A stretch of 64,000 bases of DNA from UBA1858 sp965227695 (GTDB taxonomy: Bacteria; Pseudomonadota; Gammaproteobacteria; UBA4575): the NCBI GenBank assembly GCA_965227695.1, contig OZ245760.1, positions 1,302,001 through 1,366,000 of the forward strand, written 5' to 3'. A program made the position numbers and the translations under genes. The notes under the pieces were generated by a model. The model was given only the letters and a program-made list of their open reading frames with translations, ran no database searches and was not told where the DNA came from. Below are positions 34,965-44,054 of the stretch, in pieces (within the stretch, counting starts at the first letter, position 1; every line of letters begins with the position of its first letter).

Positions 34965-37900
34965 ATGACTTTTTCAGAATATTTTATCGATCGACCCGTT
35001 TTCGCGGGGGTGTTGTCCGCACTCATTCTTGTGGCGGGACTGGTGTCGATACCCAATTTGCCTATATCGGAATATCCGGAAGTCGCTCCACCGGCGGTGA
35101 TGGTGACTGCGCAGTTTCCCGGTGCCAACCCAAAAGTGATCTCCGAGACTGTCGCCACACCGCTGGAAGAGCAGATTAACGGCGTTGAAAACATGCTTTA
35201 TATGAACTCGTTGGCAACAACGGATGGCGTGTTGAATTTAACAGTCACATTTGCAGTTGGTACTGATCCGGATCTTGCCCAGCAGCTTGTTGAAAACAGA
35301 GTTTCCCAGGCTTTACCGCGGTTGCCTGAAATTACCCGACAACTGGGCGTGGTGACCGTAAAAAGCTCCCCGGATCTGACGATGGTCGTGCATTTGCGTT
35401 CTCCGAATGAGCGTTATGATATGCTTTACCTGCGAAACTATGCCATGCTTAATGTAAAAGATCGCCTGGCACGTATCGAAGGTGTCGGTCAGGTGCGACT
35501 GTTTGGCTCCGGGGATTATGCCATGCGTATCTGGCTCAATCCTGAACGAATTGCCGAGCGAAGGTTGTCTGCCAATGAAGTAATTAGTGCGATCGGCTCA
35601 CAAAATATTGAAGTTGCTGCAGGTTTAATAGGCGGACCACCTTATCCTAAAAACGCACAATTCCAATTACCGATACGCGCACAGGGACGTCTCGAGAGTC
35701 CTGAAGAATTTGAAAATATTGTCATCAAACGCGATGACAATGGTGTGGTCACCCGGTTAAAGGATGTCGCGAGAATTGAACTTGATGCACAGACCTATGC
35801 CCTGAGATCCCTCCTGAATAACAAACCTGCGGTCGCGATTCCTATTTTTGCATCACCCGGTGCCAATGCGCTTAATATTTCTAGAGATGTCAGGCAAACC
35901 ATGGCTGAGCTCAAAACAACGTTCCCCAAAGACGTTGATTATTCTGTGGTTTACGACCCTACGGTGTTTGTCAGTGGTTCTATCAAGGCAGTAATCACAA
36001 CATTACTTGAGGCTGTTGCACTGGTCGTGCTTGTCGTTATCGTGTTTTTGCAGACATGGCGCGCGTCTGTGATTCCATTGCTTGCCGTTCCCGTATCCAT
36101 CATTGGTACATTCAGTGTCATGTATCTGTTTGGTTTTTCAATTAACGTATTGTCATTGTTTGGTCTGATTCTGGCGATAGGGATTGTTGTCGACGATGCG
36201 ATCGTGGTAGTAGAAAATGTCGAGAGAAATATTAGAGAGGGAAAGAACCCAAGGGACGCAACAATCCAGGCAATGAAAGAGGTGACCGGCCCCATCGTGG
36301 CCACGTCACTAGTGCTTGCGGGTGTATTCATACCCATTGCTTTTATAAGCGGACTGACAGGCCAATTTTATCAGCAGTTTGCATTGACGATTGCCATAGC
36401 AACAATCATCTCCACGTTTAATTCGCTGACATTAAGCCCGGCCATGTCTGCATTGCTATTGAAACCAGAAGATAGCAAGAGAGACTGGCTCACCAGAAAT
36501 ATTGATAAGGTCTTTGGCCGGTTTTTTCGTTTATTCAACAAGTCATTTAACAGTGGGCAAAGATTATATACCTATAGCGTAAAGACTTTTGTTAATCGAA
36601 AATTAATCATGCTGGCGATTTTTGTTGGATTATCAGTAAGCACCCTTGGATTATTCAAATTAATTCCACCAGGATTTGTTCCGGCACAGGATAAACAGTA
36701 TCTAATCAGCTTTGCACAGTTACCACAGGGAGCAACACTTGAGCGTACGGAAGAAGTGATAAGGGAGATGTCCAGGTTGGCACTTCAGCAGGAGGGTGTG
36801 TCAGGCGCAGTTGCCTTTCCTGGATTATCAATCAACGGATTTATTAATTCATCAAGTGCAGGTATTGTTTTTGTTACTCTTGATGAGTTTGAAAAAAGAA
36901 AGGCATCACACTTGAATGGATTTGCAATTGCAAATGAATTACAGCAAAAGTACGGTCAAATTAATGATGCCTTTATTGCCATTTTCCCGCCTCCCCCTGT
37001 GCGTGGACTGGGAAATACCGGCGGTTTTAAGCTTCAGATTCAGGATAGAATGGATCAAGGCCATGAGGCGCTTAATCAAATAGTCCAGGACGTATTAAGT
37101 AAAGCCAATCAGGATCCCGCGTTAACCGGTGTTTATTCCAGTTATAATGTTAATGTTCCGCAAATATATGCTGATGTGGATCGTACCAAAGCATTTCAGT
37201 TGGGCGTATCCGTGGATGAAATATTCAGAACAATGCAAATTTATCTTGGATCTTTATATATCAATGATTTTAACCAGTTTGGAAGAACATATCAGGTCAT
37301 TGCTCAGGCCGATGAGAATTTCCGCGCCACAGCGCAGGATATTCTGCGTTTAAAAACAAAAAATTATCAGGGAGAAATGGTCCCACTTGGGTCAGTTATT
37401 GAATTAAGTGAAACATTCGGGCCTGATACTGTGATGCGTTACAATGCATTTCGTAGCGCAGATCTGAATGGTAATGCGGCACCCGGATATTCGAGTGGAC
37501 AGGCCAAAGAAGCGATTACAAAAATACTGGATGAAACGTTAACACCAGGAATGGACTTTGAGTGGACAGAATTAACTTATCAGCAAGTACTTGCCGGGAA
37601 TACAGCGATGTATATTTTCCCTCTATGTCTTCTATTGGTTTTTCTGGTATTGGCCGCCCAATATGAAAGTCTGGCATTGCCACTCGCTGTGATTCTTACT
37701 GTGCCGATGGCAGTGTTGTCAGCGTTACTGGGCATATATATCAGCGGTGGTGATAATAATATTTTTACACAAATCAGTTTGTTTGTGTTAGCGGGCCTCT
37801 CAAGTAAAAATGCGATACTAATTGTCGAGTTTGCGCGAGATCTGGAAAAGCAGGGGAAGGAGTTAATAGAAGCTACGGTCTATGCAGCCAAGCTGCGCCT

Positions 37901-38135
37901 GCGGCCAATACTGATGACTTCACTTGCTTTTATTATGGGTGTGGCGCCGTTGGCTTTTTCTATTGGCGCCGGAGCAGAAATGCGTCAGGCGATTGGAATT
38001 GCTGTCTTTTCAGGAATGATTGGAGTGACGATATTTGGCCTGATCTGGACCCCGGTATTTTATGTGCTTGTGAGGAAGATAGAGTTAATGCTGACTGGTG
38101 ACAAAGAAAAGTCTGCGCAGGAAAATATACCATGA
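34965..38135 (+). CDS. RND efflux permease (AcrB/MexB-like HAE1), system 2
   Basis: A 1056-residue permease with strong AcrB-like features: FIDRPVFAGVLSALILVAG as TM1, then FPGANPKVISETVATPLEEQ, the proton-relay motif GIVVDDAIVVVENVERN in TM4, an FPPPPVRGLGNTGGF segment in the second periplasmic loop, and RLRPILMTSLAFIMGVAPL near the end. It captures amphiphilic compounds in the periplasm or outer leaflet and expels them, driven by protons. It overlaps the outer membrane factor gene by 4 bases. Confidence 0.94.
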   Translation: MTFSEYFIDRPVFAGVLSALILVAGLVSIPNLPISEYPEVAPPAVMVTAQFPGANPKVISETVATPLEEQINGVENMLYMNSLATTDGVLNLTVTFAVGTDPDLAQQLVENRVSQALPRLPEITRQLGVVTVKSSPDLTMVVHLRSPNERYDMLYLRNYAMLNVKDRLARIEGVGQVRLFGSGDYAMRIWLNPERIAERRLSANEVISAIGSQNIEVAAGLIGGPPYPKNAQFQLPIRAQGRLESPEEFENIVIKRDDNGVVTRLKDVARIELDAQTYALRSLLNNKPAVAIPIFASPGANALNISRDVRQTMAELKTTFPKDVDYSVVYDPTVFVSGSIKAVITTLLEAVALVVLVVIVFLQTWRASVIPLLAVPVSIIGTFSVMYLFGFSINVLSLFGLILAIGIVVDDAIVVVENVERNIREGKNPRDATIQAMKEVTGPIVATSLVLAGVFIPIAFISGLTGQFYQQFALTIAIATIISTFNSLTLSPAMSALLLKPEDSKRDWLTRNIDKVFGRFFRLFNKSFNSGQRLYTYSVKTFVNRKLIMLAIFVGLSVSTLGLFKLIPPGFVPAQDKQYLISFAQLPQGATLERTEEVIREMSRLALQQEGVSGAVAFPGLSINGFINSSSAGIVFVTLDEFEKRKASHLNGFAIANELQQKYGQINDAFIAIFPPPPVRGLGNTGGFKLQIQDRMDQGHEALNQIVQDVLSKANQDPALTGVYSSYNVNVPQIYADVDRTKAFQLGVSVDEIFRTMQIYLGSLYINDFNQFGRTYQVIAQADENFRATAQDILRLKTKNYQGEMVPLGSVIELSETFGPDTVMRYNAFRSADLNGNAAPGYSSGQAKEAITKILDETLTPGMDFEWTELTYQQVLAGNTAMYIFPLCLLLVFLVLAAQYESLALPLAVILTVPMAVLSALLGIYISGGDNNIFTQISLFVLAGLSSKNAILIVEFARDLEKQGKELIEATVYAAKLRLRPILMTSLAFIMGVAPLAFSIGAGAEMRQAIGIAVFSGMIGVTIFGLIWTPVFYVLVRKIELMLTGDKEKSAQENIP

Positions 38136-39487
38136 GTGTCCGCTATTTGCTCCTTGCATTAACATTATTACTATTACATGCATGTGTAGTAAATGACACC
38201 AGTATTGAAGAGCTCGATCAGCCATCGGAGTGGACACAGAGTGATAATCAGTTCGAAATAGTTGACATTAGTTATCTTGAAGCATGGTGGGAAAGATTTA
38301 ATGATCCGGTCCTTACACAACTCGTATCCATAGCGTTAGAGAATAGTCCCGACAGATTAATTGCTGCAGCACGCATAAAACAGGCCAGAGGATTGCAGCG
38401 CACAACGCGTTCTTTCTTGTATCCTCAGGTAGATATTACTGGTAACGCAGGAAAAGAAGATCCCATACTGGCCAGTGAGCAAAACTTCTATGATGCGAGA
38501 TTTGATGCACTATTTGAACTGGATGTGTTTGGTGAAAATCGAAATCGTGTCGACGCGTCCGAGTATGTCGTTGATATCAGAAAAAATGAATATAATGATA
38601 TATCACTGACGCTGATCGGTGATGTGGCTCGCACCTATCTGCGTGTGCGAGAATTTCAGAAACAGGTCAACATCGCAGAGAAAAATCTCAATATACAGGA
38701 AGACACGCTTAATCTTGTTAAGAATCAGTTTACTGCGGGTGAAATAGCCGCTTTAGATGTAGAAAGAGCTGAGAATTTGGTAAATACAACCAGAGCATCT
38801 ATCCCTGAATTTGAGCGTCAGGCAATAAACGCCAAGCTTGCGCTGAGCATATTGCTTGGACTATTTCCCGAAGAATTAGAAGGATATATTAATTCTGATA
38901 GCAGCATACCAGTTAGTGATATTAAAGCGGTTTTGATGAGCCCATCATCCGTGCTCATATACAGACCTGACGTTCAGGCTGCAATATCGAGACTCAATTC
39001 TCGTGCTTCAATTACTGCTGCCGAAAGTGCATCCATATTCCCAAGTTTTGATCTGGGCGGATTTTATGGTGTGGTTGATACTTCTTCAATGAATTCAACA
39101 ACTGTATGGAGTCTTTTCTTAAGTGGTGCTTTTTCCCTGCTGGATTTTGGCAGAATCGAGGGAAGAATTGATACAGCGAAAGCAATTGAATTAGAAGCGT
39201 TTGAAAATTATCGTAAAACTGTTTTACGCGCGCTCACGGAAGTGGAAACTGCCATGAATGACTACGCAAAAATTAATAATCGTAGAGTGTCTTTGTATTA
39301 TGCGTATAAAAATGCAGAGAGAGCTTCAAAATTGTCAGTGCAACTATTTAAAGAAGGTGAAATTTCATTTCTGGATGTCCTTGATGCACAAAGAACGGTT
39401 AATGAAGCGGATAGTCAGCTTGTGACGGCACAGGCCGCTCAGTCAGAGAGTTTAATTCGATTGTTTAAATCATTAGGTGTTTATTAA
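38132..39487 (+). CDS. RND efflux outer membrane factor lipoprotein, system 2
   Basis: A 451-residue NodT/OprM-type channel. A signal sequence ends in a lipobox-like LLLHAC; YLEAWWERFNDPVLTQLVSIAL follows, then two outer-membrane-efflux repeats with a late LFKEGEISFLDVLDAQRTV, a hallmark of the second repeat. It completes a TetR-MFP-RND-OMF operon. The next gene, a dehydrogenase, begins 21 bases on and may share the transcript. Confidence 0.92.
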   Translation: MSVRYLLLALTLLLLHACVVNDTSIEELDQPSEWTQSDNQFEIVDISYLEAWWERFNDPVLTQLVSIALENSPDRLIAAARIKQARGLQRTTRSFLYPQVDITGNAGKEDPILASEQNFYDARFDALFELDVFGENRNRVDASEYVVDIRKNEYNDISLTLIGDVARTYLRVREFQKQVNIAEKNLNIQEDTLNLVKNQFTAGEIAALDVERAENLVNTTRASIPEFERQAINAKLALSILLGLFPEELEGYINSDSSIPVSDIKAVLMSPSSVLIYRPDVQAAISRLNSRASITAAESASIFPSFDLGGFYGVVDTSSMNSTTVWSLFLSGAFSLLDFGRIEGRIDTAKAIELEAFENYRKTVLRALTEVETAMNDYAKINNRRVSLYYAYKNAERASKLSVQLFKEGEISFLDVLDAQRTVNEADSQLVTAQAAQSESLIRLFKSLGVY

Positions 39488-39508
39488 TAATTTACAAAGG
39501 GTTTATTT

Positions 39509-40261
39509 ATGACAAATTCTTTATATATAAAAGACAAAACCGCCCTTATCACAGGCGCGAATCGCGGCATTGGAAAAGCGATACTGGAGTCATTTCTGAA
39601 AGAAGGTGCGAAAAAAGTTTATGCAGGTGTTCGCACATTAACAACGGCACAACCTTTGATAGAAAAATTTGGTGATAAAGTGGAGGTTATACACATCGAT
39701 CTTGAAAATCCTGAGACGATCTCTGCTGCCCGCGAAACGGCAAATGATGTTGAGGTCGTGGTGAACAATGCCGGTGTTCTTAAGAATGCAACACCACTGG
39801 ATGCTCACGGGATTGATACACTCAAGTATGAAATGGACGTTAATGTAGTAGGGTTGATTCGAATGGCACAAGCGTTTTCTCCTGTGTTAAAGAATAATGG
39901 GGGTGGTGCTTTTGTGCAGATAAATTCAGTGGCTTCAATGAAAAATTTTGCCCCATTTACAACATATTCTGCCTCTAAAGCAGCGGCTTATTCGGTGACA
40001 CAGGGATTAAGAGATATTCTATCTGATCAGCAGGGGACACTCGTGGTAAGTGTGCATCCGGGACCCATCGCCACGGACATGGCTGAAAACGCGGGCTTAT
40101 CAGAAATTGCAGAGCCACCTGAATTGGTCGGTGACGCCATCATTGCAGCACTAAAGAATGGAGAATTTCACGTATTTCCTGATACGATGGCAAAAAAAAT
40201 TGGAGAAGCATATCGAAACTATGCATCGGATATCATTGAAGCAAACATAATGGAAGGCTGA
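39509..40261 (+). CDS. Short-chain dehydrogenase/reductase
   Basis: A 250-residue classical SDR. The cofactor motif TGANRGIG is at about 15-22, NNAGV at 86-90, the catalytic Ser at about 140 and Y-x-x-x-K at 153-157. The Arg in the glycine motif and at residue 42 (AGVRT) fits a preference for NADPH, as inference. Substrate unknown. AAAGGG precedes the ATG. Its position directly after the RND genes suggests a role in the same stress response, for example reducing a toxic carbonyl compound. Confidence 0.88.
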   Translation: MTNSLYIKDKTALITGANRGIGKAILESFLKEGAKKVYAGVRTLTTAQPLIEKFGDKVEVIHIDLENPETISAARETANDVEVVVNNAGVLKNATPLDAHGIDTLKYEMDVNVVGLIRMAQAFSPVLKNNGGGAFVQINSVASMKNFAPFTTYSASKAAAYSVTQGLRDILSDQQGTLVVSVHPGPIATDMAENAGLSEIAEPPELVGDAIIAALKNGEFHVFPDTMAKKIGEAYRNYASDIIEANIMEG

Positions 40262-40364
40262 TTATTTTCTATTTTAAGAGATTCAGGGTGAAGAAATATG
40301 GATAATATAACATCCTGATATTTCTTTTGAATTGAAGTTAAATTTTGAACAAAGGGTGAAATTT

Positions 40365-41006
40365 TTGTTGAGAAGGAAATGGGTAAATATCTCAATCTTG
40401 TTTGGATTGTTTACTTTAGCAGGAATTATATTGTCGGGGCCCGTTATGAGCAATGTAGAAGAACCTAAATATGAGGTGCTCTATTCAGAGGGGAAAATCG
40501 AAATTCGCAAATATAATCCCATGATTATTGCAGAAGTGATAGTAAAAGGTGAACGAAAGGAAGCAATTAATCAGGGTTTTCGGTTATTAGCTGACTATAT
40601 TTTTGGAAATAATACTAAAACTGCTGAAATTTCAATGACCGCACCCGTGACACAGGAAAAAAGCCAGAAAATTGCAATGACAGCTCCAGTTACTCAGCGA
40701 GAGAAGAATAGTGGCTGGAGCATTCGATTTGTCATGCCTTCAGAATATTCTTTAGACGATCTCCCCCGGCCAAATAGGAAAGAAGTACACCTTAAGAAAA
40801 TTCCATCAAAAATATTTGCGGTTATCCAATTTTCAGGAATGAATACAAACGAAAACATTGAGTTACATGAGAGAAAACTAAACACATTTATGTCAGAGAA
40901 AGAAATGAATACAATCTCTTCACCAGTGTATGCATTTTATAATCCACCCTGGACGCTGCCTTTTTTGCGGCGTAACGAAATACTGATAGAGGTTGTCAAA
41001 CTATAA
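40365..41006 (+). CDS. SOUL-family heme-binding-type protein, membrane-anchored
   Basis: About 213 residues. One N-terminal hydrophobic segment (ISILFGLFTLAGIILSG) precedes a SOUL/HBP domain: YEVLYSEGKIEIRKYNPMII, then two T-A-P-V-T motifs (SMTAPVTQEK; AMTAPVTQRE) and a C-terminal NPPWTLPFLRRNEILIEV. Many members bind heme or tetrapyrroles, though not all do. TTG at 40365 is chosen because AAAGG lies 9 bases upstream; an earlier TTG (40332) lacks a ribosome site. No partner is evident in neighbouring genes. Confidence 0.85.
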   Translation: MLRRKWVNISILFGLFTLAGIILSGPVMSNVEEPKYEVLYSEGKIEIRKYNPMIIAEVIVKGERKEAINQGFRLLADYIFGNNTKTAEISMTAPVTQEKSQKIAMTAPVTQREKNSGWSIRFVMPSEYSLDDLPRPNRKEVHLKKIPSKIFAVIQFSGMNTNENIELHERKLNTFMSEKEMNTISSPVYAFYNPPWTLPFLRRNEILIEVVKL

Positions 41007-41079
41007 ATTACTATGAGGGCAGTTACTTGTCTCTATCTTTATCTCCATCTGTCGAGTACTTGCATCCAATTAGGAATGC

Positions 41080-41538
41080 TCAGTACAGGTATATAATTTC
41101 ATCGTCAATAAAAGTATAGCGTGGTTGCTTGTACCAGCCATATATAAGTGACTTTCTGGGTTCTTTATGGATTTTGGTCTTATAGATTTTCAAAACACCA
41201 TTTACCGGTCTCATCCAGAAATCGAGATCATAGAGTTGTTTGGGATTCCCATCTACGTGAAAGTCCGTACAGGCAAAGTAGGTAGTACTGTTAATCACTC
41301 TCACGGGATCATGAATTTTTGCAAACCTCAATGACAGTTGTTCACCTGTTTTCTCATCTTGCAGTTTGAATACGCCATCTTCGTCAACTGACTCTTCAAT
41401 ATACTCCATCATAGCTTTTTTGATATCCTCGACATAATACTTTTTTGGTACCAAAGTACCTTTGTCAGAATTATCAGACGAAGCTATAGAGGGAGTGATA
41501 ATTGATATAAATAGTACCAATAGAAGATATCTAGCCAT
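41080..41538 (-). CDS. Exported protein of unknown function
   Basis: About 152 residues: a signal peptide (MARYLLLVLFISIITPSIAS), a Ser/Asp-rich linker, then a compact domain with DEDGVFKLQDEKTGEQLSL and aromatic strands ending YTFIDDEIIYLY. The layout (a line with D-x-x-G-V-F-x-L-x-D, then a W-M-R-P-V strand) suggests a small beta-rich periplasmic domain. An upstream ATG at 41565 would place nine residues before the signal peptide. Next to the His-heptad protein on the same strand. Confidence 0.65.
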   Translation of the reverse strand: MARYLLLVLFISIITPSIASSDNSDKGTLVPKKYYVEDIKKAMMEYIEESVDEDGVFKLQDEKTGEQLSLRFAKIHDPVRVINSTTYFACTDFHVDGNPKQLYDLDFWMRPVNGVLKIYKTKIHKEPRKSLIYGWYKQPRYTFIDDEIIYLY

Positions 41539-41593
41539 GGCAAAATTAAACGAACCAGCAATCATCGCAAGGTAGCATCACGATCGTTAATGA

Positions 41594-41833
41594 TTACTCA
41601 TCAGCCTTTTCTGCTGCTTCGCCGGCATGCTCGGCGGCTTTGCCAGCATGTTCTTTTGACTTCTCAGCGTGCTCGGCGGCTTCGCCGGCATGCTCCGCGG
41701 CTTTGCCAGCATGTTCTTTTGATTTTTCAGCATGCTCGGCGGCTTTGCCTGCGTGCTCTGCAGACTTACCCGCATGCTCTCCTGCAAAAGCAATTAATGG
41801 AATTGAGATGATTAATATAAACAGATATTTCAT
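41594..41833 (-). CDS. Exported His-rich heptad-repeat protein, SmbP-like
   Basis: A 79-residue protein, AGGAG ribosome site, signal peptide MKYLFILIISIPLIAFA. The mature part consists of eight consecutive seven-residue units of the form E-H-A-x-x-x-x (residues 19-74), for example EHAGKAA and EHAEKSK, closing with EKADE. Every unit has one His at the same position, so an alpha helix would show a spaced His/Glu face. This resembles SmbP, a periplasmic small copper-binding protein of Nitrosomonas with heptad repeats, but metal binding here is inference. Confidence 0.7.
   Translation of the reverse strand: MKYLFILIISIPLIAFAGEHAGKSAEHAGKAAEHAEKSKEHAGKAAEHAGEAAEHAEKSKEHAGKAAEHAGEAAEKADE
41609..41779. 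repeat. 21-base tandem coding repeat
   Basis: The DNA underlying the heptads: eight 21-base units grouped in 63-base blocks (the block EHAEKSK-EHAGKAA-EHAGEAA occurs twice). More GC-rich than the surroundings; opposite-strand reading frames through it are open only because of the repeat. Confidence 0.75.
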
Positions 41834-41865
41834 TTTATTCTCCTGTGTTGTGCGCCAGTAGTTAA

Positions 41866-42693
41866 TTATAAGTTCAGGTTTCTGTTGTTAAAAGGTTCAC
41901 AGATCCATGCTTTCCATGAAAATGCCAGACTTCTGCCTTCTGGTAACCCAATATTTTTATTATTGATAATCCTGCTATTGTCTCCTGCAGGCATGTTATA
42001 GCTGTTGAAAATCCTGTCCCAGAAGGAAAAAATTGTAGAGTAATTTGAATCGCCATATTGACGCTCTATCAGGTGATGAGACGTGTGAAACCTGGGTGTG
42101 ACCACAATGGATGATAACCACTTTTCCAACCTGTCCGGAAAGTCGATATTACTATGATGGAACTGTGCGCTTAAACTCACCATGGCTTCGAAAATAAACC
42201 ATGCAATCACAGTAGGCCCCCAAACTACAATCCAGCTCGCTTTAACGACAGAAGAAATAAGTAGCTCGCCCGGATGAAACCTTAACGCCGTCGTCACGTC
42301 CATATAGGTGTCAGCATGATGTGCTTTATGAAATCTCCATAAAAACTTTACCCGGTGGTTTGCCCTGTGCCAGAAATAATCGAACAGATCGAGCACTATC
42401 AAGGATGCAACTATTTCTGTCCAGCCAGTCAGCCCAAGCCAGCGTGAGATGCCCCATCCTTCTTCTTCTACATAAACCACCCATAGTAGAAATGGTACAT
42501 AAGCCAGTAGCCTGATAAGCACTGTGTTTAAAACAGCAAACGTTGAGTGGACAGTCATTCGTTTGAGCCGCATTCCTTCCCATCCGCGTTTTGGGAACAG
42601 GCTTTCAACCAGGAGAAAAAGCAAAAGACCTGCCAGGAATATGTAGAGCTTGCCTGTATCTAAATCAATTTCCATAGAGAAGATCGATATCAT
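41866..42693 (-). CDS. Fatty acid hydroxylase / sterol desaturase family membrane protein
   Basis: About 275 residues with four or five hydrophobic helices and the di-iron histidine clusters of the family: HRANH, HKAHH, HHSN and HTSHH in order. Such enzymes use O2 and a di-iron centre to hydroxylate or desaturate lipid chains or rings in the membrane. The start is uncertain: in-frame ATG codons at 42720, 42693 and 42675 all lack a strong ribosome site; the conserved region begins just after 42675. Substrate unknown. Confidence 0.85.
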   Translation of the reverse strand: MISIFSMEIDLDTGKLYIFLAGLLLFLLVESLFPKRGWEGMRLKRMTVHSTFAVLNTVLIRLLAYVPFLLWVVYVEEEGWGISRWLGLTGWTEIVASLIVLDLFDYFWHRANHRVKFLWRFHKAHHADTYMDVTTALRFHPGELLISSVVKASWIVVWGPTVIAWFIFEAMVSLSAQFHHSNIDFPDRLEKWLSSIVVTPRFHTSHHLIERQYGDSNYSTIFSFWDRIFNSYNMPAGDNSRIINNKNIGLPEGRSLAFSWKAWICEPFNNRNLNL

Positions 42694-42938
42694 ATTATCT
42701 AAGTGTAAGTATAGCTGCATACCATGCACCAGAATAGTGTTATCTGATCGTGGGGTTTGTTGCCTGAAATCAGTCGCTCTGCTGGCCAGATGCGGGTGAT
42801 GTAGATGCTTTGTATAGCACAAGCGTGGGGTGCCATGATGTTACTGTCCACGGCAAACTGTTTCAATAAGCTCTCATTGTAATCGACAAAGTCAGGGGTT
42901 AGCTGAACAAATTACAGAATATAACCCATAGCCAGTCA

Positions 42939-43751
42939 CTAATGTGTCATGGACAGGAAACTCTTCAAGACTTGCACCCACTGCTCTTGCATAAAGATGA
43001 AACCATTGTTGTGGCGACCCGCCAGCTGCAGGAATTCCTTGGGGTCAGGCGCCACCAAAAATAATTCTTGTGCGTGGCTGTAGGGGACGATCTCATCATC
43101 AGGGCTGTGCGCCACTAATACCGGACAATCGGTCCGGATCAGTGCAGCGCGTGTATCATAGTGCAGGCGTGCCAGCCAGCGTGCCGGTAGCCAGGGGTAG
43201 AGGTCGGCAGCGAGATCCGGTATGGAAGTAAATGTCGAGGCTAGCACCAGTGCTCCCGGTCGCTGAAGTGCTGCCAGGTGTGCTGCCAGCGCGCCGCCCA
43301 GGGATTCCCCAAACAGGATGATGTCTTCTGGTGCGATGCCGCGTGTGCGGGTCAGATACGCCCAAATGGTCTCGGCATCAAGGTATAGTCCTGCCTCCGA
43401 AGGTTTTCCACTACTGCGCCCGTAGCCGCGATAATCGAAGATTAATACGGCATAGCCAAGACGATGGAACATAGCGATGCTGTCCATGCGGTGTGAGATA
43501 TTTCCAGCGTTGCCATGAAGGAAGAGCACGACTCCTTTCTCTTGTGGCGAAGGCACGAACCAGGCATCAAGTTTTTCACCATCCGGTGTTGTGATGACTA
43601 ATTGCTCGTAGTCCATGTTATGTTCGCGTGGTGTGCTTTGTATTTCGCGACCGGTCTGCGGGTAATAAGCCAACCGTTCCTGGAACATGAACATTAGCAT
43701 AGCTAGGCATACATAGGACAAACCAAGAGTTGTCAATAGACTGGTTAACAT
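42939..43751 (-). CDS. Alpha/beta hydrolase with N-terminal membrane anchor
   Basis: A 270-residue protein of the BEM46/YfhR-like group. After an N-terminal hydrophobic segment (about 1-25) comes LFLHGNAGNISHR (oxyanion-hole HGN), the nucleophile elbow FGESLGGAL at about 146-154, the Asp in HSPDDEIVP and the His in GRHNNGF. It is a probable lipase, esterase or thioesterase acting at the membrane. It is more GC-rich than its neighbours, which could mean acquisition, but this is only an impression. Same strand as the hydroxylase, separated by about 245 bases. Confidence 0.88.
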   Translation of the reverse strand: MLTSLLTTLGLSYVCLAMLMFMFQERLAYYPQTGREIQSTPREHNMDYEQLVITTPDGEKLDAWFVPSPQEKGVVLFLHGNAGNISHRMDSIAMFHRLGYAVLIFDYRGYGRSSGKPSEAGLYLDAETIWAYLTRTRGIAPEDIILFGESLGGALAAHLAALQRPGALVLASTFTSIPDLAADLYPWLPARWLARLHYDTRAALIRTDCPVLVAHSPDDEIVPYSHAQELFLVAPDPKEFLQLAGRHNNGFIFMQEQWVQVLKSFLSMTH

Positions 43752-44054
43752 GGTACGAATACGCTCTTATAAGTCCTGTGCTTCATAATTTGATAATTTT
43801 AGGCGAGTGAGAATATTTATGTGATCACTACAAAAAATTAATTAATCAAAATCAATCATATAAAAGCCTGTGTATCATCAAGGCTGAGAGATGTTTTCGC
43901 ATGGTGTCTCACATTGTTAATAAAATCTGAAATACTCGAATACGTTATAAATTGACAGAAACTTATTTTATTCGGTTGTAATATGAATCTCCAAATTTGA
44001 AGGCATCGCTATTATTTTGCCAAGAAAGAAAATCATTATTATGTGTTTAGCAAA
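43752..44054. other. Intergenic, nothing recognised
   Basis: About 300 AT-rich bases between two minus-strand genes. No open frame with a ribosome site and no notable repeat. Confidence 0.4.

Noticed and set aside
41590..41861. Overlapping open frames on the opposite strand of the heptad gene
   Set aside because: They are open only because the DNA is a 21-base tandem repeat; they lack ribosome sites, and the minus-strand frame has a signal peptide and AGGAG.
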